A stretch of DNA of 17,344 nt from an uncultured Lachnospiraceae bacterium (GTDB lineage Bacteria > Bacillota_A > Clostridia > Lachnospirales > Lachnospiraceae), in NCBI GenBank assembly GCA_900553635.1, contig USDU01000024.1, positions 1 through 17,344 on the forward strand. Direction: 5' to 3'. The notes beneath the pieces are model-generated. The model was not told where the DNA came from and ran no database searches. It saw only the letters and a program-made list of their open reading frames with translations. Position numbers and translations under genes: made by a program. Of the stretch, positions 7,241-14,227 are shown in pieces; the first letter of the stretch is position 1, and each line of letters begins with the position of its first letter.

Positions 7241-7320
7241 GAACAAGAGTGAGATTTAGGACTGCCGTTTCAACAGAAAAAGCCTATTTGAACTACACAG
7301 AACAAGAATGAAATATGGGG
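7241..7320. repeat. Imperfect 20-bp direct repeat pair
   Basis: GAACAAGAGTGAGATTTAGG (7241-7260) and GAACAAGAATGAAATATGGG (7300-7319) agree at 16 of 20 positions. They lie just before and at the edge of the nested inverted repeat. They could be accessory-protein sites at oriT, or a chance similarity. Confidence 0.35.
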
Positions 7321-7400
7321 TTCTCGTGGCATTGTCTTAACAAGCAACGAATCTGTCCGTACAGATTCCGCTTGTCTGGGGCAATGCCCCTGAAACCCCA
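7316..7400. other. Candidate oriT: four-tier nested inverted repeat
   Basis: Four pairs of perfect arms share one centre: TGGGGTT/AACCCCA (7316-7322, 7394-7400), GGCATTG/CAATGCC (7328-7334, 7382-7388), ACAAGC/GCTTGT (7340-7345, 7370-7375) and GAATCTGT/ACAGATTC (7349-7356, 7361-7368) around the loop CCGT. They are separated by small, nearly symmetric internal loops. A second local palindrome, GGGGCA-A-TGCCCC, lies at 7378-7390. It ends about 20 bp before mobC, the usual place for oriT in mobC-relaxase operons. No nic site could be identified. It could instead, or also, fold in RNA and regulate mobC translation. Confidence 0.6.
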
Positions 7401-7419
7401 ACGGAAAGGATGAGTATTT

Positions 7420-7743
7420 TTGAGAAAAAGAAATTGTAGAGTGGAGGTTTGCTTCACAAAGGATGAACTGTCCGTGCTTTCCAAGAAAGCCAAGAAAGCA
7501 GGGTTGTCCATCGGCGGCTTTGTTCGCCGCAGTGTAGCAGATAAGGAAATTAAGGAAGCGCCGCCTGCGGATATTCCCTTGCTGCTTCGGGCCATGCGGC
7601 AGGCGGGGTACAATCTGGATCAGACCTTGAAGAGATTCAACACCACTAATGTGCCGGATATGCCGCAGTTTCGGAAGGGATTGGAGGAAATCAGAGCCGC
7701 CACGAAAATGGTGTCTGATGCGTACACCTCCGATTATCAGTAA
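7420..7743 (+). CDS. mobC: MobC-family relaxosome accessory protein
   Basis: A 107-aa basic protein. The opening RKRNCRVEVCFTKDELSVL and the following helices fit the ribbon-helix-helix fold of MobC proteins, which bind oriT and help the relaxase melt and nick it. The C-terminal half carries the MobC-type segment with RAMRQAGYNLDQTLKRFN. The start is TTG at 7420, about 9 nt after GGAAAGGA; an ATG at 7410 is in another frame and stops after nine codons. The stop codon shares one base with the relaxase start, so the two are translationally coupled. It follows the candidate oriT directly. Family assignment rests on size, fold pattern and its fixed place before a relaxase. Confidence 0.85.
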   Translation: MRKRNCRVEVCFTKDELSVLSKKAKKAGLSIGGFVRRSVADKEIKEAPPADIPLLLRAMRQAGYNLDQTLKRFNTTNVPDMPQFRKGLEEIRAATKMVSDAYTSDYQ

Positions 7744-9164
7744 TGGCGGTTACATCAATCTGGCCCATAAAAGGGAGAGTGGATAAGGTCATCAATTACG
7801 CCCGCAATCCAGAGAAAACGCATGACAAGGAAAGACTCTCGGAGCTTCATGAAATCGAGGGCGTGGTGGAATATGCTGCCGACGAAATGAAAACCGAGAA
7901 AAGAGCCTATGTCACCTGCCTCAATCTGCACAGCGAGGAAACGGCGGCGCAGGAGTTCATGGAGACAAAGCGCCTGATGCATAATGAGGGCGGCAGGTCC
8001 TGCTATCACGGTTATCAGTCCTTTAAGGCAGATGAAGTGGACGCAGATACGGCACACAGCATTGGTGTCGCCCTTGCCAGAGAGCTGTGGGGCGACCGCT
8101 TTCAGGTCGTGATCGCTACCCACTGCAACACCGGGCATTATCACAATCACTTTGTCATAAACTCCGTTTCCGATGTGGACGGTAAGAAGTTCTATAACTC
8201 ACCGGCGGATTACAGACGGATGCGGGAGGTCTCCGACCGGCTGTGCCGGGAAGCCAAGATTTCCGTGATAGAGTACCCTGCCGACCGCAGAGCCAATTAT
8301 GGAGAATGGCTGGCCGAGAAGAACGGCAAGCCCACCATGCGCAGCAGGATACGCGAGGATATTGACAGGGCGATCCTCGCCTCGACTACGGAGCGTGAGT
8401 TCCAGCGTGTCATGAAGAAAATGGGCTACGAAGTGATTACCCGGACACCGAAGGGCTCGCCGAGGGTCCACCCCATTGTAAGAATCATGGACGGCGGGAA
8501 GAACTTCCGCTTGGACAAGCTGGGTGAATACTACGAGCTGGATTCCATCAAGCAGCGGATTCAGAACAACTACCGCCGCAAGACGCCCTTCCCCGAGGTG
8601 GCGGAGGACACGAAAGCGCCCTATTACCAATACAAGGAGAAAGCAAAGAAGGCCACCGGCCTTTACGCCCTGTATCTATATTACTGTTATGAGCTTCACA
8701 TCATCGTGCATAAGCCGGCATCTGTAAAAAAGGTGTCGGCTTTTTTGCGTGAGGATGTGACAAAGCTCGACAGATACATTGCTCAGGCGGATTTCCTTGC
8801 CAAAACAGGACTTGAAACTGTGGAGGCCCTTTCTGGCTATAAAGCCGAAAAGGAAAAGCAGGCGGAAGCTTTGACGCAGCAGCGCACGGGACTGAAAAAT
8901 GAACTGAAGCGGCACCTAAGAAAAGAAGATTTTCAAAGTGCCGAAGCAACAAGAGCCCGGATCGCGGAACTGACCACAGAGCTGAAAACCTGCCGAAAGG
9001 AAATTACGCTGTGCAGCGACATCGCTGACAGGTCGGAACAGGTTCGTAAGAATCTTGAGCAAATCGAGCAGCAGAAAATCGAACGAAAGGAGAGAACGGA
9101 AAATGAGTTACTCGTCAGGAGAAGCAGCCGAGCAGGTCGTGAGGATGACGCTCAACGGCGTTGA
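7743..9164 (+). CDS. MOBP-type relaxase (mobilization nuclease)
   Basis: This 473-aa relaxase would nick one strand at oriT, stay covalently bound to the 5' end through a tyrosine, and pilot the strand into the recipient. The likely catalytic Tyr is Y19 (VINYARNPEKT), and the metal-binding histidine cluster is at 127-136 (THCNTGHYHNHFVINS). The nuclease domain ends near residue 310; the rest (about 350-455) is charged coiled coil, probably for interaction with PcfB/VirD4. Length fits relaxases of Clostridia ICEs. Its last 62 nt overlap the pcfB gene in another frame. A terminator-like hairpin (8712-8746) lies at the junction of the nuclease and C-terminal regions. Confidence 0.9.
   Translation: MAVTSIWPIKGRVDKVINYARNPEKTHDKERLSELHEIEGVVEYAADEMKTEKRAYVTCLNLHSEETAAQEFMETKRLMHNEGGRSCYHGYQSFKADEVDADTAHSIGVALARELWGDRFQVVIATHCNTGHYHNHFVINSVSDVDGKKFYNSPADYRRMREVSDRLCREAKISVIEYPADRRANYGEWLAEKNGKPTMRSRIREDIDRAILASTTEREFQRVMKKMGYEVITRTPKGSPRVHPIVRIMDGGKNFRLDKLGEYYELDSIKQRIQNNYRRKTPFPEVAEDTKAPYYQYKEKAKKATGLYALYLYYCYELHIIVHKPASVKKVSAFLREDVTKLDRYIAQADFLAKTGLETVEALSGYKAEKEKQAEALTQQRTGLKNELKRHLRKEDFQSAEATRARIAELTTELKTCRKEITLCSDIADRSEQVRKNLEQIEQQKIERKERTENELLVRRSSRAGREDDAQRR
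8712..8746 (+). terminator. Intragenic terminator-like hairpin within the relaxase gene
   Basis: AAGCCGGCATC (8712-8722) pairs with GGTGTCGGCTT (8732-8742) over 11 positions (nine Watson-Crick, two G-U) around the loop TGTAAAAAA, and six T follow or overlap the stem end (8741-8746). This is canonical intrinsic terminator form. It lies in codons joining the nuclease domain to the coiled-coil C-terminus. Confidence 0.6.
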
Positions 9165-9885
9165 GGTAGCTGCAAAAATCAGTGGGAAAGCCGCTGAGCG
9201 TTTGGCAGTGCTGCTTTATGCGGTGCTGAAGGACCAGAAAAAGACGCGCGGAAAAACACGGCTCAACAGTATGCTCCGCAGCGGAAAGGAACTCAAGGTC
9301 TTTGCCATTGGCGACAGAGACCTTGAAAAGTTCTGCCGTGAGGCAAAGAAGTACGGCATCCTGTATTGCGTTTTGAAGGACAAAACGGCGAACGACGGCC
9401 ACACCGATGTGTTTGTCCGCGCAGAGGACGCAAGCAAGATCAACCGCATTTTTGACCGCTTCGGCATTGCCACCGCAGACATCGGCTCGGCGCGTACCGA
9501 AATCGTCAAGGCACAGGAGGAACAGAAGAACGCGGACATTCCTATTCCCGACCGAAGCACCACGGAAAAGGACAAGGAGGAAGCCTTCCTGGATGCGCTT
9601 CTTGCCCCTGCGCCCAATAAGGAGGAGGCGCAAACGCAAAACCCCACGCAAGGCCCGGCTGCGAAATCCCGTCCGTCCGAGCCTACATCAAATCAGCGCG
9701 AGAAAACCGTCAGGGGTATCTCTGATCCAACGGAACGCTCCCGCCCATCTGTCCGGCAGGAAATGAAGGAGATCCGGGAGGAGCAGAGACAGAGGACGAG
9801 CTCCGCGCAGAAAACCAAGGACGAACCCAACAGAACCTCTGAGCACAGGCCTGTGCCGAAAAAGAAAAAAGACAAGGAGAGATGA
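9103..9885 (+). CDS. pcfB: PcfB family protein (DUF3801), relaxosome-coupling adaptor
   Basis: A 260-aa protein. Residues 1 to about 130 form the DUF3801/PcfB domain (SSGEAAEQVVRMTLNGVEVA, then AERLAVLLYAVLKDQKKT, RTRGK-like basic stretch and FGIATADIGSA). In enterococcal pCF10, PcfB binds the coupling protein and relaxosome. The C-terminal half is low complexity, rich in charged residues, Pro and Gln, ending KKKKDKER. The start at 9103 is chosen because AAGGAGA lies about 9 nt upstream; the frame extends earlier only inside the relaxase gene. The 62-nt overlap with the relaxase implies coupled expression. The ArdC-like gene follows within 3 nt. Confidence 0.85.
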   Translation: MSYSSGEAAEQVVRMTLNGVEVAAKISGKAAERLAVLLYAVLKDQKKTRGKTRLNSMLRSGKELKVFAIGDRDLEKFCREAKKYGILYCVLKDKTANDGHTDVFVRAEDASKINRIFDRFGIATADIGSARTEIVKAQEEQKNADIPIPDRSTTEKDKEEAFLDALLAPAPNKEEAQTQNPTQGPAAKSRPSEPTSNQREKTVRGISDPTERSRPSVRQEMKEIREEQRQRTSSAQKTKDEPNRTSEHRPVPKKKKDKER

Positions 9886-9887
9886 CC

Positions 9888-10787
9888 ATGGCAAACTATG
9901 ATGATATTTTCAATGCCTCCGCGCAGGAGGGTACGGAGGATAAGAGCTTCGTTTCCTTCAACAAGGAGGAGTGGGCTGCACAGAAGAAGCAGGAGCGTGA
10001 GAGCGCTTTTGCCATGATTGATGAGACTGCGCAGCGCATGGCAAATGACGGCGGCCTCTTCCAGGCCTATTTGGATGTGCAGGCGCGATTCGACCGCTAC
10101 TCTGTGGGCAATGCGGTTCTGATTACCGCCCAGAAAGCCGATGCCACCCAGCTTTCAGATTTTAAGGGATGGAAGAATAACGGCGTGTTCATCAAAAAGG
10201 GCGAAAGCGGAATCGTATTGCTGGAGCCCGGCGAGGAATACACCAAGGAGGACGGCACCGTGGGTGTCAGCTACAACTCCAAGAAGGTGTTCGACATTTC
10301 CCAGACGACCGCAAAGGCCAAGGACCGCCCCGCAATGAAGCGGGACGAGCGGCTGCTTCTGAAAGCCATCATCCACAATGCACCTTGCCCCATCGAGATC
10401 AGCCAAAAGCTGCCGGAGAACATCAACGCGGTATATCGTCCCGACGACAAGAAAATCTATGTTAGACCTGGGCTGGAGGCCGGTGACATTTTCCGCGGCA
10501 TTTCTCAGGAGCTTGCTCACGCGCATCTGGATAGCGGTGCGTATAAGCGCAGCGACCATGCCTTTACCGCCTACTGCGTGTCGTATGTGCTCTGCAGCCG
10601 GTACAATGTGCCGAAGGATATGTTCCGATTTGACAGACTTCCCGAAGGCTTCTCTACGATGGATGCCCGCAGTGTGAGAAACGAGCTGTCCAAGATCAGA
10701 GATGTGGCCAATGAGATCTCGTCCGACATGGCGAAGGTGCTGGACAAGAGCATGAAGCCCAAGGAACGCAGGGATGAAGCAAGATAA
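9888..10787 (+). CDS. ArdC-like antirestriction protein (ssDNA-binding N-terminal domain, degenerate metalloprotease-like C-terminal domain)
   Basis: A 299-aa protein. Residues 45-115 carry the ArdC N-terminal signature (ARFDRYSVGNAVLI, TQLSDFKGWKNNGVFIKKGE), a fold that binds single-stranded DNA and can protect incoming strands from restriction. The C-terminal part aligns with the metallopeptidase-like half, but the expected HExxH reads Q207-E-L-A-H211, lacking the first zinc-ligand His, so protease activity is doubtful. ATG 9888 is chosen because AAGGAGA sits 7 nt upstream; the ATG at 9882, overlapping the pcfB stop, is too close to it. The position between pcfB and virD4 means it would be expressed with the transfer genes, fitting a role in establishment. 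Confidence 0.8.
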   Translation: MANYDDIFNASAQEGTEDKSFVSFNKEEWAAQKKQERESAFAMIDETAQRMANDGGLFQAYLDVQARFDRYSVGNAVLITAQKADATQLSDFKGWKNNGVFIKKGESGIVLLEPGEEYTKEDGTVGVSYNSKKVFDISQTTAKAKDRPAMKRDERLLLKAIIHNAPCPIEISQKLPENINAVYRPDDKKIYVRPGLEAGDIFRGISQELAHAHLDSGAYKRSDHAFTAYCVSYVLCSRYNVPKDMFRFDRLPEGFSTMDARSVRNELSKIRDVANEISSDMAKVLDKSMKPKERRDEAR

Positions 10788-10801
10788 GGAGGTACCCCAA
10801 T

Positions 10802-10993
10802 ATGGCTGAGGAAAAGAAAGTCGTCACGCTGGACGATTTTGAGCAGCGTCTGATGGTCAGCGGACTGATGGATTTTCGGAACGATCTTCTCCGGGACGAA
10901 AAGCCCACAGAAGACATTAACGATTTGATCCTGAAGGTCATTGATGCCCCAACAAAGAAAGAGAAACGGAGAGCCGACCGTGAGGCAAGATAA
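10802..10993 (+). CDS. Small conserved ICE protein (63 aa), paralog of the gene at 2504
   Basis: This 63-aa charged helical protein starts 6 nt after an AAGGAGGT site. The core (MDFRNDLLRDEKPTEDINDL followed by ILKV) matches the 51-aa product at 2504; it differs by a longer acidic N-terminus and a basic tail (KKEKRRADREAR). The last 14 nt overlap the GTG start of the coupling-protein gene. Function unknown. Its placement before virD4 suggests a transfer-linked or regulatory role. Confidence 0.75.
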   Translation: MAEEKKVVTLDDFEQRLMVSGLMDFRNDLLRDEKPTEDINDLILKVIDAPTKKEKRRADREAR

Positions 10994-12806
10994 GCTCTCC
11001 AAGCAGAATGTGATCCTTTATCTTTGCGGCATAATTCCGGTTGTGTGGCTCGGCCTGTTGATTGCTCCTTGCTTAAAGGATGGATTGCCCGGACTGGTTC
11101 AGCAGTTCGGATCGGTGATGCAAAACCCATTCCAGATACAGCTTTGTGAGGACAGTGTAAAAACTGTCCTCACTTTGCTTTTGGTGTACGGGATCGCCAT
11201 CGGCGTATATCTTTCCACGGAGCACAATTACAGACGGCGAGAAGAGCACGGATCAGCTAAATGGGGCACGGCTGGTTCGGTCAACAAGAAATATGCCAAC
11301 AAGGATAAGACGGAAAACAAGCTGCTGACGCAAAATGTCGCCATCGGCCTGGACGGAAGAAAGCACCGCAGAAACCTGAATGTGCTGGTATGCGGCGGTT
11401 CCGGTGCAGGTAAAACACGCTTCTACGCCAAGCCCAACATTATGAATGCGAATACTTCTTTTGTTGTGCTTGACCCAAAGGGTGAACTGCTCCGGGATAC
11501 CGGTCATCTGCTGGAGGAGAAGGGCTATGAGATCAAAGTCCTTGACCTCATTGATATGGAGAAAAGCCATTGCTACAACCCGTTCGTGTATATCAGCAGC
11601 GATGATGATATTCAGCGGCTTACCACAAACCTCTTTAAGAACACAACGCCCAAAGGTTCGCAGACACAGGACCCGTTCTGGGATCAGACGGCAGCCATGC
11701 TGCTCAAGGCCCTTGTCTGCTATCTCCATTATGAGGCTCCGCCCGATGAGCAGAACTTCTCTATGGTCATGGAGATGATCCGAGCCGGCGATGTGAAGGA
11801 AGACAACGAGGAATACCAATCCGTTCTCGATGAGCTGTTTGAAAGATTGGAGGAACGGAACCCGGAGCATATCGCCCTCAAGTATTATCGGGCGTATCAC
11901 TCCGGCAGCGCTAAGACGCTGAAATCCATCCAGATTTCCCTTGTCTCCCGTTTGGAAAAGTTCAATCTGGATTCGCTGGCCGGCATCACCCAATGCGATG
12001 AAATGGATTTGGGGCAAATCGGTGAAAGGAAAACGGCGGTATTCGCCGTGATTCCCGATAACGACAGTTCCTTCAATTTCATCGTGGGTATGCTTTATAC
12101 CCAGTTGTTTCAGCAGCTCTACTATCAGGCCGACTCCGTTCACGGCGGCAGATTGCCCGTGCATGTGCATTTTGTCATGGACGAGTTTGCCAATGTCGCT
12201 CTGCCTGATGAGTTTGATAAGCTTCTATCCACCATGCGAAGCCGTGAGATTTCCGTCTCCATCATCATCCAGAACCTTGCGCAGCTGAAAGCTCTGTTCG
12301 AGAAGCAATGGGAAAGTATTGTGGGCAACTGCGATGAATTTCTGTACCTGGGCGGCAACGAGCAGAGTACCCACGAGTATGTTTCCAAGCTGCTGGGCAA
12401 GGAGACCATCGATACGAATACCTACGGACGGTCTCGCGGCAGAAACGGAAGCTATTCCACCAACTATCAGCTTGCCGGACGAGAGCTGATGACACCTGAC
12501 GAAGTGCGTATGCTGGACAACCAGTACGCACTTCTTTTTATACGCGGAGAGCGCCCCATCCGGGATCTCAAGTATGACATCCTTCATCATCCCAATGTGG
12601 CGCTTACGACGGACGATTCCGCACCGGCCTATACCCACGGTGAGGATACCAGGAGCATTGCTTCCATGGCGTTCAACTTCGACAAGAAGGCTGTCAAAAA
12701 CGCTGCGACGATGGAAGCCGAAAAACACGAATTCTTGCTCTACTCGGAAGAGGAGCTGGAAGAACTACTTGATGAAAAGGAGAAAAAAGACAATGAAGAA
12801 ACTTAA
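10980..12806 (+). CDS. virD4: VirD4/TraG-type coupling protein (T4CP)
   Basis: This 608-aa hexameric membrane ATPase would deliver the relaxase-DNA complex to the channel. Two N-terminal transmembrane helices (about 9-29 and 60-78) precede the cytoplasmic motor. Walker A is GGSGAGKT at 139-146; Walker B is VMDEFAN with D401-E402. Conserved T4CP segments include DPKGELLRDTG, FWDQTAAMLLKAL and TMRSREISVSIIIQNLAQLK. GTG at 10980 is chosen because GGAGAG lies 6 nt upstream and the protein then begins with the usual short tail before TM1; it overlaps the previous gene by 14 nt. Two terminator-like hairpins (11146-11182, 12501-12539) lie inside it. The C-terminus is acidic. Confidence 0.93.
   Translation: MRQDKLSKQNVILYLCGIIPVVWLGLLIAPCLKDGLPGLVQQFGSVMQNPFQIQLCEDSVKTVLTLLLVYGIAIGVYLSTEHNYRRREEHGSAKWGTAGSVNKKYANKDKTENKLLTQNVAIGLDGRKHRRNLNVLVCGGSGAGKTRFYAKPNIMNANTSFVVLDPKGELLRDTGHLLEEKGYEIKVLDLIDMEKSHCYNPFVYISSDDDIQRLTTNLFKNTTPKGSQTQDPFWDQTAAMLLKALVCYLHYEAPPDEQNFSMVMEMIRAGDVKEDNEEYQSVLDELFERLEERNPEHIALKYYRAYHSGSAKTLKSIQISLVSRLEKFNLDSLAGITQCDEMDLGQIGERKTAVFAVIPDNDSSFNFIVGMLYTQLFQQLYYQADSVHGGRLPVHVHFVMDEFANVALPDEFDKLLSTMRSREISVSIIIQNLAQLKALFEKQWESIVGNCDEFLYLGGNEQSTHEYVSKLLGKETIDTNTYGRSRGRNGSYSTNYQLAGRELMTPDEVRMLDNQYALLFIRGERPIRDLKYDILHHPNVALTTDDSAPAYTHGEDTRSIASMAFNFDKKAVKNAATMEAEKHEFLLYSEEELEELLDEKEKKDNEET
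11146..11182 (+). terminator. Intragenic terminator-like hairpin near the virD4 5' end
   Basis: GTGAGGACAGT (11146-11156) and ACTGTCCTCAC (11163-11173) form a perfect 11-bp stem with loop GTAAAA, followed by TTTGCTTTT (11174-11182). The T-tract is interrupted, so termination may be partial. It lies in codons between the two transmembrane helices. Confidence 0.5.
12501..12539 (+). terminator. Intragenic terminator-like hairpin near the virD4 3' end
   Basis: GAAGTGCGTA (12501-12510) pairs exactly with TACGCACTTC (12525-12534), capped by an inner CTGG-ACAA-CCAG hairpin (12513-12524), and five T follow immediately (12535-12539). The form is that of a strong intrinsic terminator. It encodes part of EVRMLDNQYALLF in the coupling protein. 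Confidence 0.6.
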
Positions 12807-13143
12807 TACGAAGAAGAACATCAACAAGCTGGAGATTCCCGGCAAGATCAAGAAGGGCTACCGCATTTATGTGATGGCTGTCCTTGCCCTGACGCTTACC
12901 ATGAGCATGGGTGTGACCGCCTTTGCCGCAGGCGACCCCATTACCGTCGTCAACAACCTCAGCGACTTTATCTTCGGCCTCATCCGTGCGGTCGGCCTGA
13001 TTCTGCTTGGCTGGGGCATTGTACAGGTCGGTCTCAGCTTCCAGTCCCACGATCCCAGCCAGCGTTCCAACGGTTTCCTGACTCTGGCCGGCGGTGTCGT
13101 CATCACCTTTGCAAAGGAAATCCTCAACCTCATCGTCGGCTGA
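12793..13143 (+). CDS. Maff2 family membrane protein (pilin-like T4SS component)
   Basis: A 116-aa hydrophobic protein. A basic N-terminus (to residue 22) is followed by a signal-like segment ending near AFAA (residues 43-46), then two further hydrophobic stretches (about 58-82 and 95-115). This matches Maff2 proteins, found only in Firmicutes ICEs and thought to be a VirB2-like or channel component. If the AFA|A site is cut, a mature two-helix peptide of about 70 residues remains, the size of a VirB2-type pilin. The ATG at 12793 has AAAAGGAGA 8 nt upstream and overlaps the virD4 stop. A strong hairpin without a T-tract follows the gene. Confidence 0.85.
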   Translation: MKKLNTKKNINKLEIPGKIKKGYRIYVMAVLALTLTMSMGVTAFAAGDPITVVNNLSDFIFGLIRAVGLILLGWGIVQVGLSFQSHDPSQRSNGFLTLAGGVVITFAKEILNLIVG

Positions 13144-13159
13144 TCCGGTTTCCGAAAAA

Positions 13160-13182
13160 GGGGCGGTCGCAAAGACCGCCCC
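13160..13182 (+). other. Strong intergenic hairpin after the Maff2 gene
   Basis: GGGGCGGTC (13160-13168) and GACCGCCCC (13174-13182) form a perfect 9-bp GC stem with loop GCAAA between the Maff2 and VirB6-like genes. No T-tract follows; the next ribosome binding site begins 2-3 nt later. It could act as an mRNA 3'-end stabiliser that raises expression of the pilin-like protein, or occlude the next ribosome binding site. Confidence 0.65.
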
Positions 13183-13199
13183 GAAGGGAGGTGTAACGA

Positions 13200-14036
13200 A
13201 TGTCGGATAACTGGGTTGTGCAGAACCTCGAAAATGCGTTGGAAGTATGGAACGATAAGCTGTCTGAGATTTGGCAGTTGATCACGCAGTCACCGCAGAC
13301 ATTCAAAGGTGGCTCGATTTGGTCGATTATTTGCAGCATCCACGGAGCGCTGCAGGCCATCGGCTATGCTCTGCTGGTTCTGTTCTTTGTGGTGGGAGTC
13401 GTAAAGACCTGCGGCTCCTTTGCCGAGCTGAAAAAGCCGGAGCACGCGGTGAAGTTGTTCGTCCGTTTTGCGATTGCCAAGGGTCTGATTACCTACGGCA
13501 TGGAGCTGATGATGGCGATTTTGGAGATTATTCAGGGCGTGGTCAGTACGATCATGAATTCTGCCGGCTTTGGAAGCCCGCAGGCAACGGTGCTGCCGCA
13601 GGAGATCATCACGGCGGTGGAGGATTGCGGATTCTTCGAGTCTATCCCCTTGTGGGCAGTGACGCTGATCGGCGGACTGTTCATTTGGGTGCTGTCCTTC
13701 GTGATGATTCTGAGCGTCTATGGCCGCTTTTTCAAAATGTACATGTACACCGCGCTTGCGCCGGTTCCTCTTTCCGCCTTTGCCGGAGAGCCTACGCAGA
13801 ACATCGGCAAGAGCTTCTTGAAAAGCTATGCGTCGGTGTGCCTGGAGGGAGCGATCATTGTTCTGGCCTGCATCATCTTCTCCGTGTTTGCGTCCAGCCC
13901 GCCTGTTGTTGATCCGAATGCAGCTCCGGCTTCTATGGTGTGGAGCTACATCGGCGAGCTGATTTTCAACATGCTCATTCTGGTCGGCGCGGTGAAGATG
14001 GCAGACCGGCTTGTGAAGGAGATGATGGGTATCTAA
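13200..14036 (+). CDS. VirB6/TrbL-like polytopic channel protein
   Basis: A 278-aa inner-membrane protein with five to six hydrophobic segments (about 42-68, 88-116, 150-178, 180-200, 215-235 and 250-268). It matches the CD0411/VirB6-like family of Firmicutes ICEs, which would form part of the inner-membrane translocation channel. Typical features are FVRFAIAKGLITYGMELMM and RFFKMYMYTALAPVPLSAFA. The ATG at 13200 follows GGGAGGTG by 7 nt. Its neighbours Maff2 (upstream) and PrgI/VirB4 (downstream) keep the standard order. The next small gene starts 2 nt after the stop. Confidence 0.85.
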   Translation: MSDNWVVQNLENALEVWNDKLSEIWQLITQSPQTFKGGSIWSIICSIHGALQAIGYALLVLFFVVGVVKTCGSFAELKKPEHAVKLFVRFAIAKGLITYGMELMMAILEIIQGVVSTIMNSAGFGSPQATVLPQEIITAVEDCGFFESIPLWAVTLIGGLFIWVLSFVMILSVYGRFFKMYMYTALAPVPLSAFAGEPTQNIGKSFLKSYASVCLEGAIIVLACIIFSVFASSPPVVDPNAAPASMVWSYIGELIFNMLILVGAVKMADRLVKEMMGI

Positions 14037-14038
14037 GT

Positions 14039-14227
14039 ATGTCAAAGCGTGTACTGAATCAATGGCGCGGATATACCGTGGCTGATTGCGATTGCAAATA
14101 TTGTCTCTATTACGGCGGCAGAAAGAAAGGCGAAGTAAATTGTCTTGCGGAGGAATGTGTCTGCAAGGAGGAACTTCAGGAGGCTCTGCGCCGGGAAAGG
14201 AATGAAAATGGAAGTCAAAATCAATAG
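14039..14227 (+). CDS. Cysteine-rich small protein (putative zinc-binding)
   Basis: A 62-aa protein begins at ATG 14039, two bases after the VirB6-like stop. Six cysteines fall in two groups (D-C-D-C-K-Y-C at 17-22 and C-L-A-E-E-C-V-C at 35-42), a spacing that suggests a zinc-binding knuckle or disulfide-rich fold. The C-terminus is charged. Similar short genes sit between virB6 and prgI in related elements, from memory, but no function is assigned. It has no ideal ribosome binding site, so it is probably translated by coupling to the upstream gene. Its last 20 nt overlap prgI. Confidence 0.65.
   Translation: MSKRVLNQWRGYTVADCDCKYCLYYGGRKKGEVNCLAEECVCKEELQEALRRERNENGSQNQ

Noticed and set aside
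7288..7316. TTGAAC with AAATAT at 17 bp as a mobC promoter
   Set aside because: The -10 match is poor (three of six), so it is not listed as a feature.
7410..7439. ATG-initiated nine-codon frame just before mobC
   Set aside because: It is very short and stops early; the TTG at 7420 gives the full MobC protein. Its overlap could affect initiation but I see no evidence.
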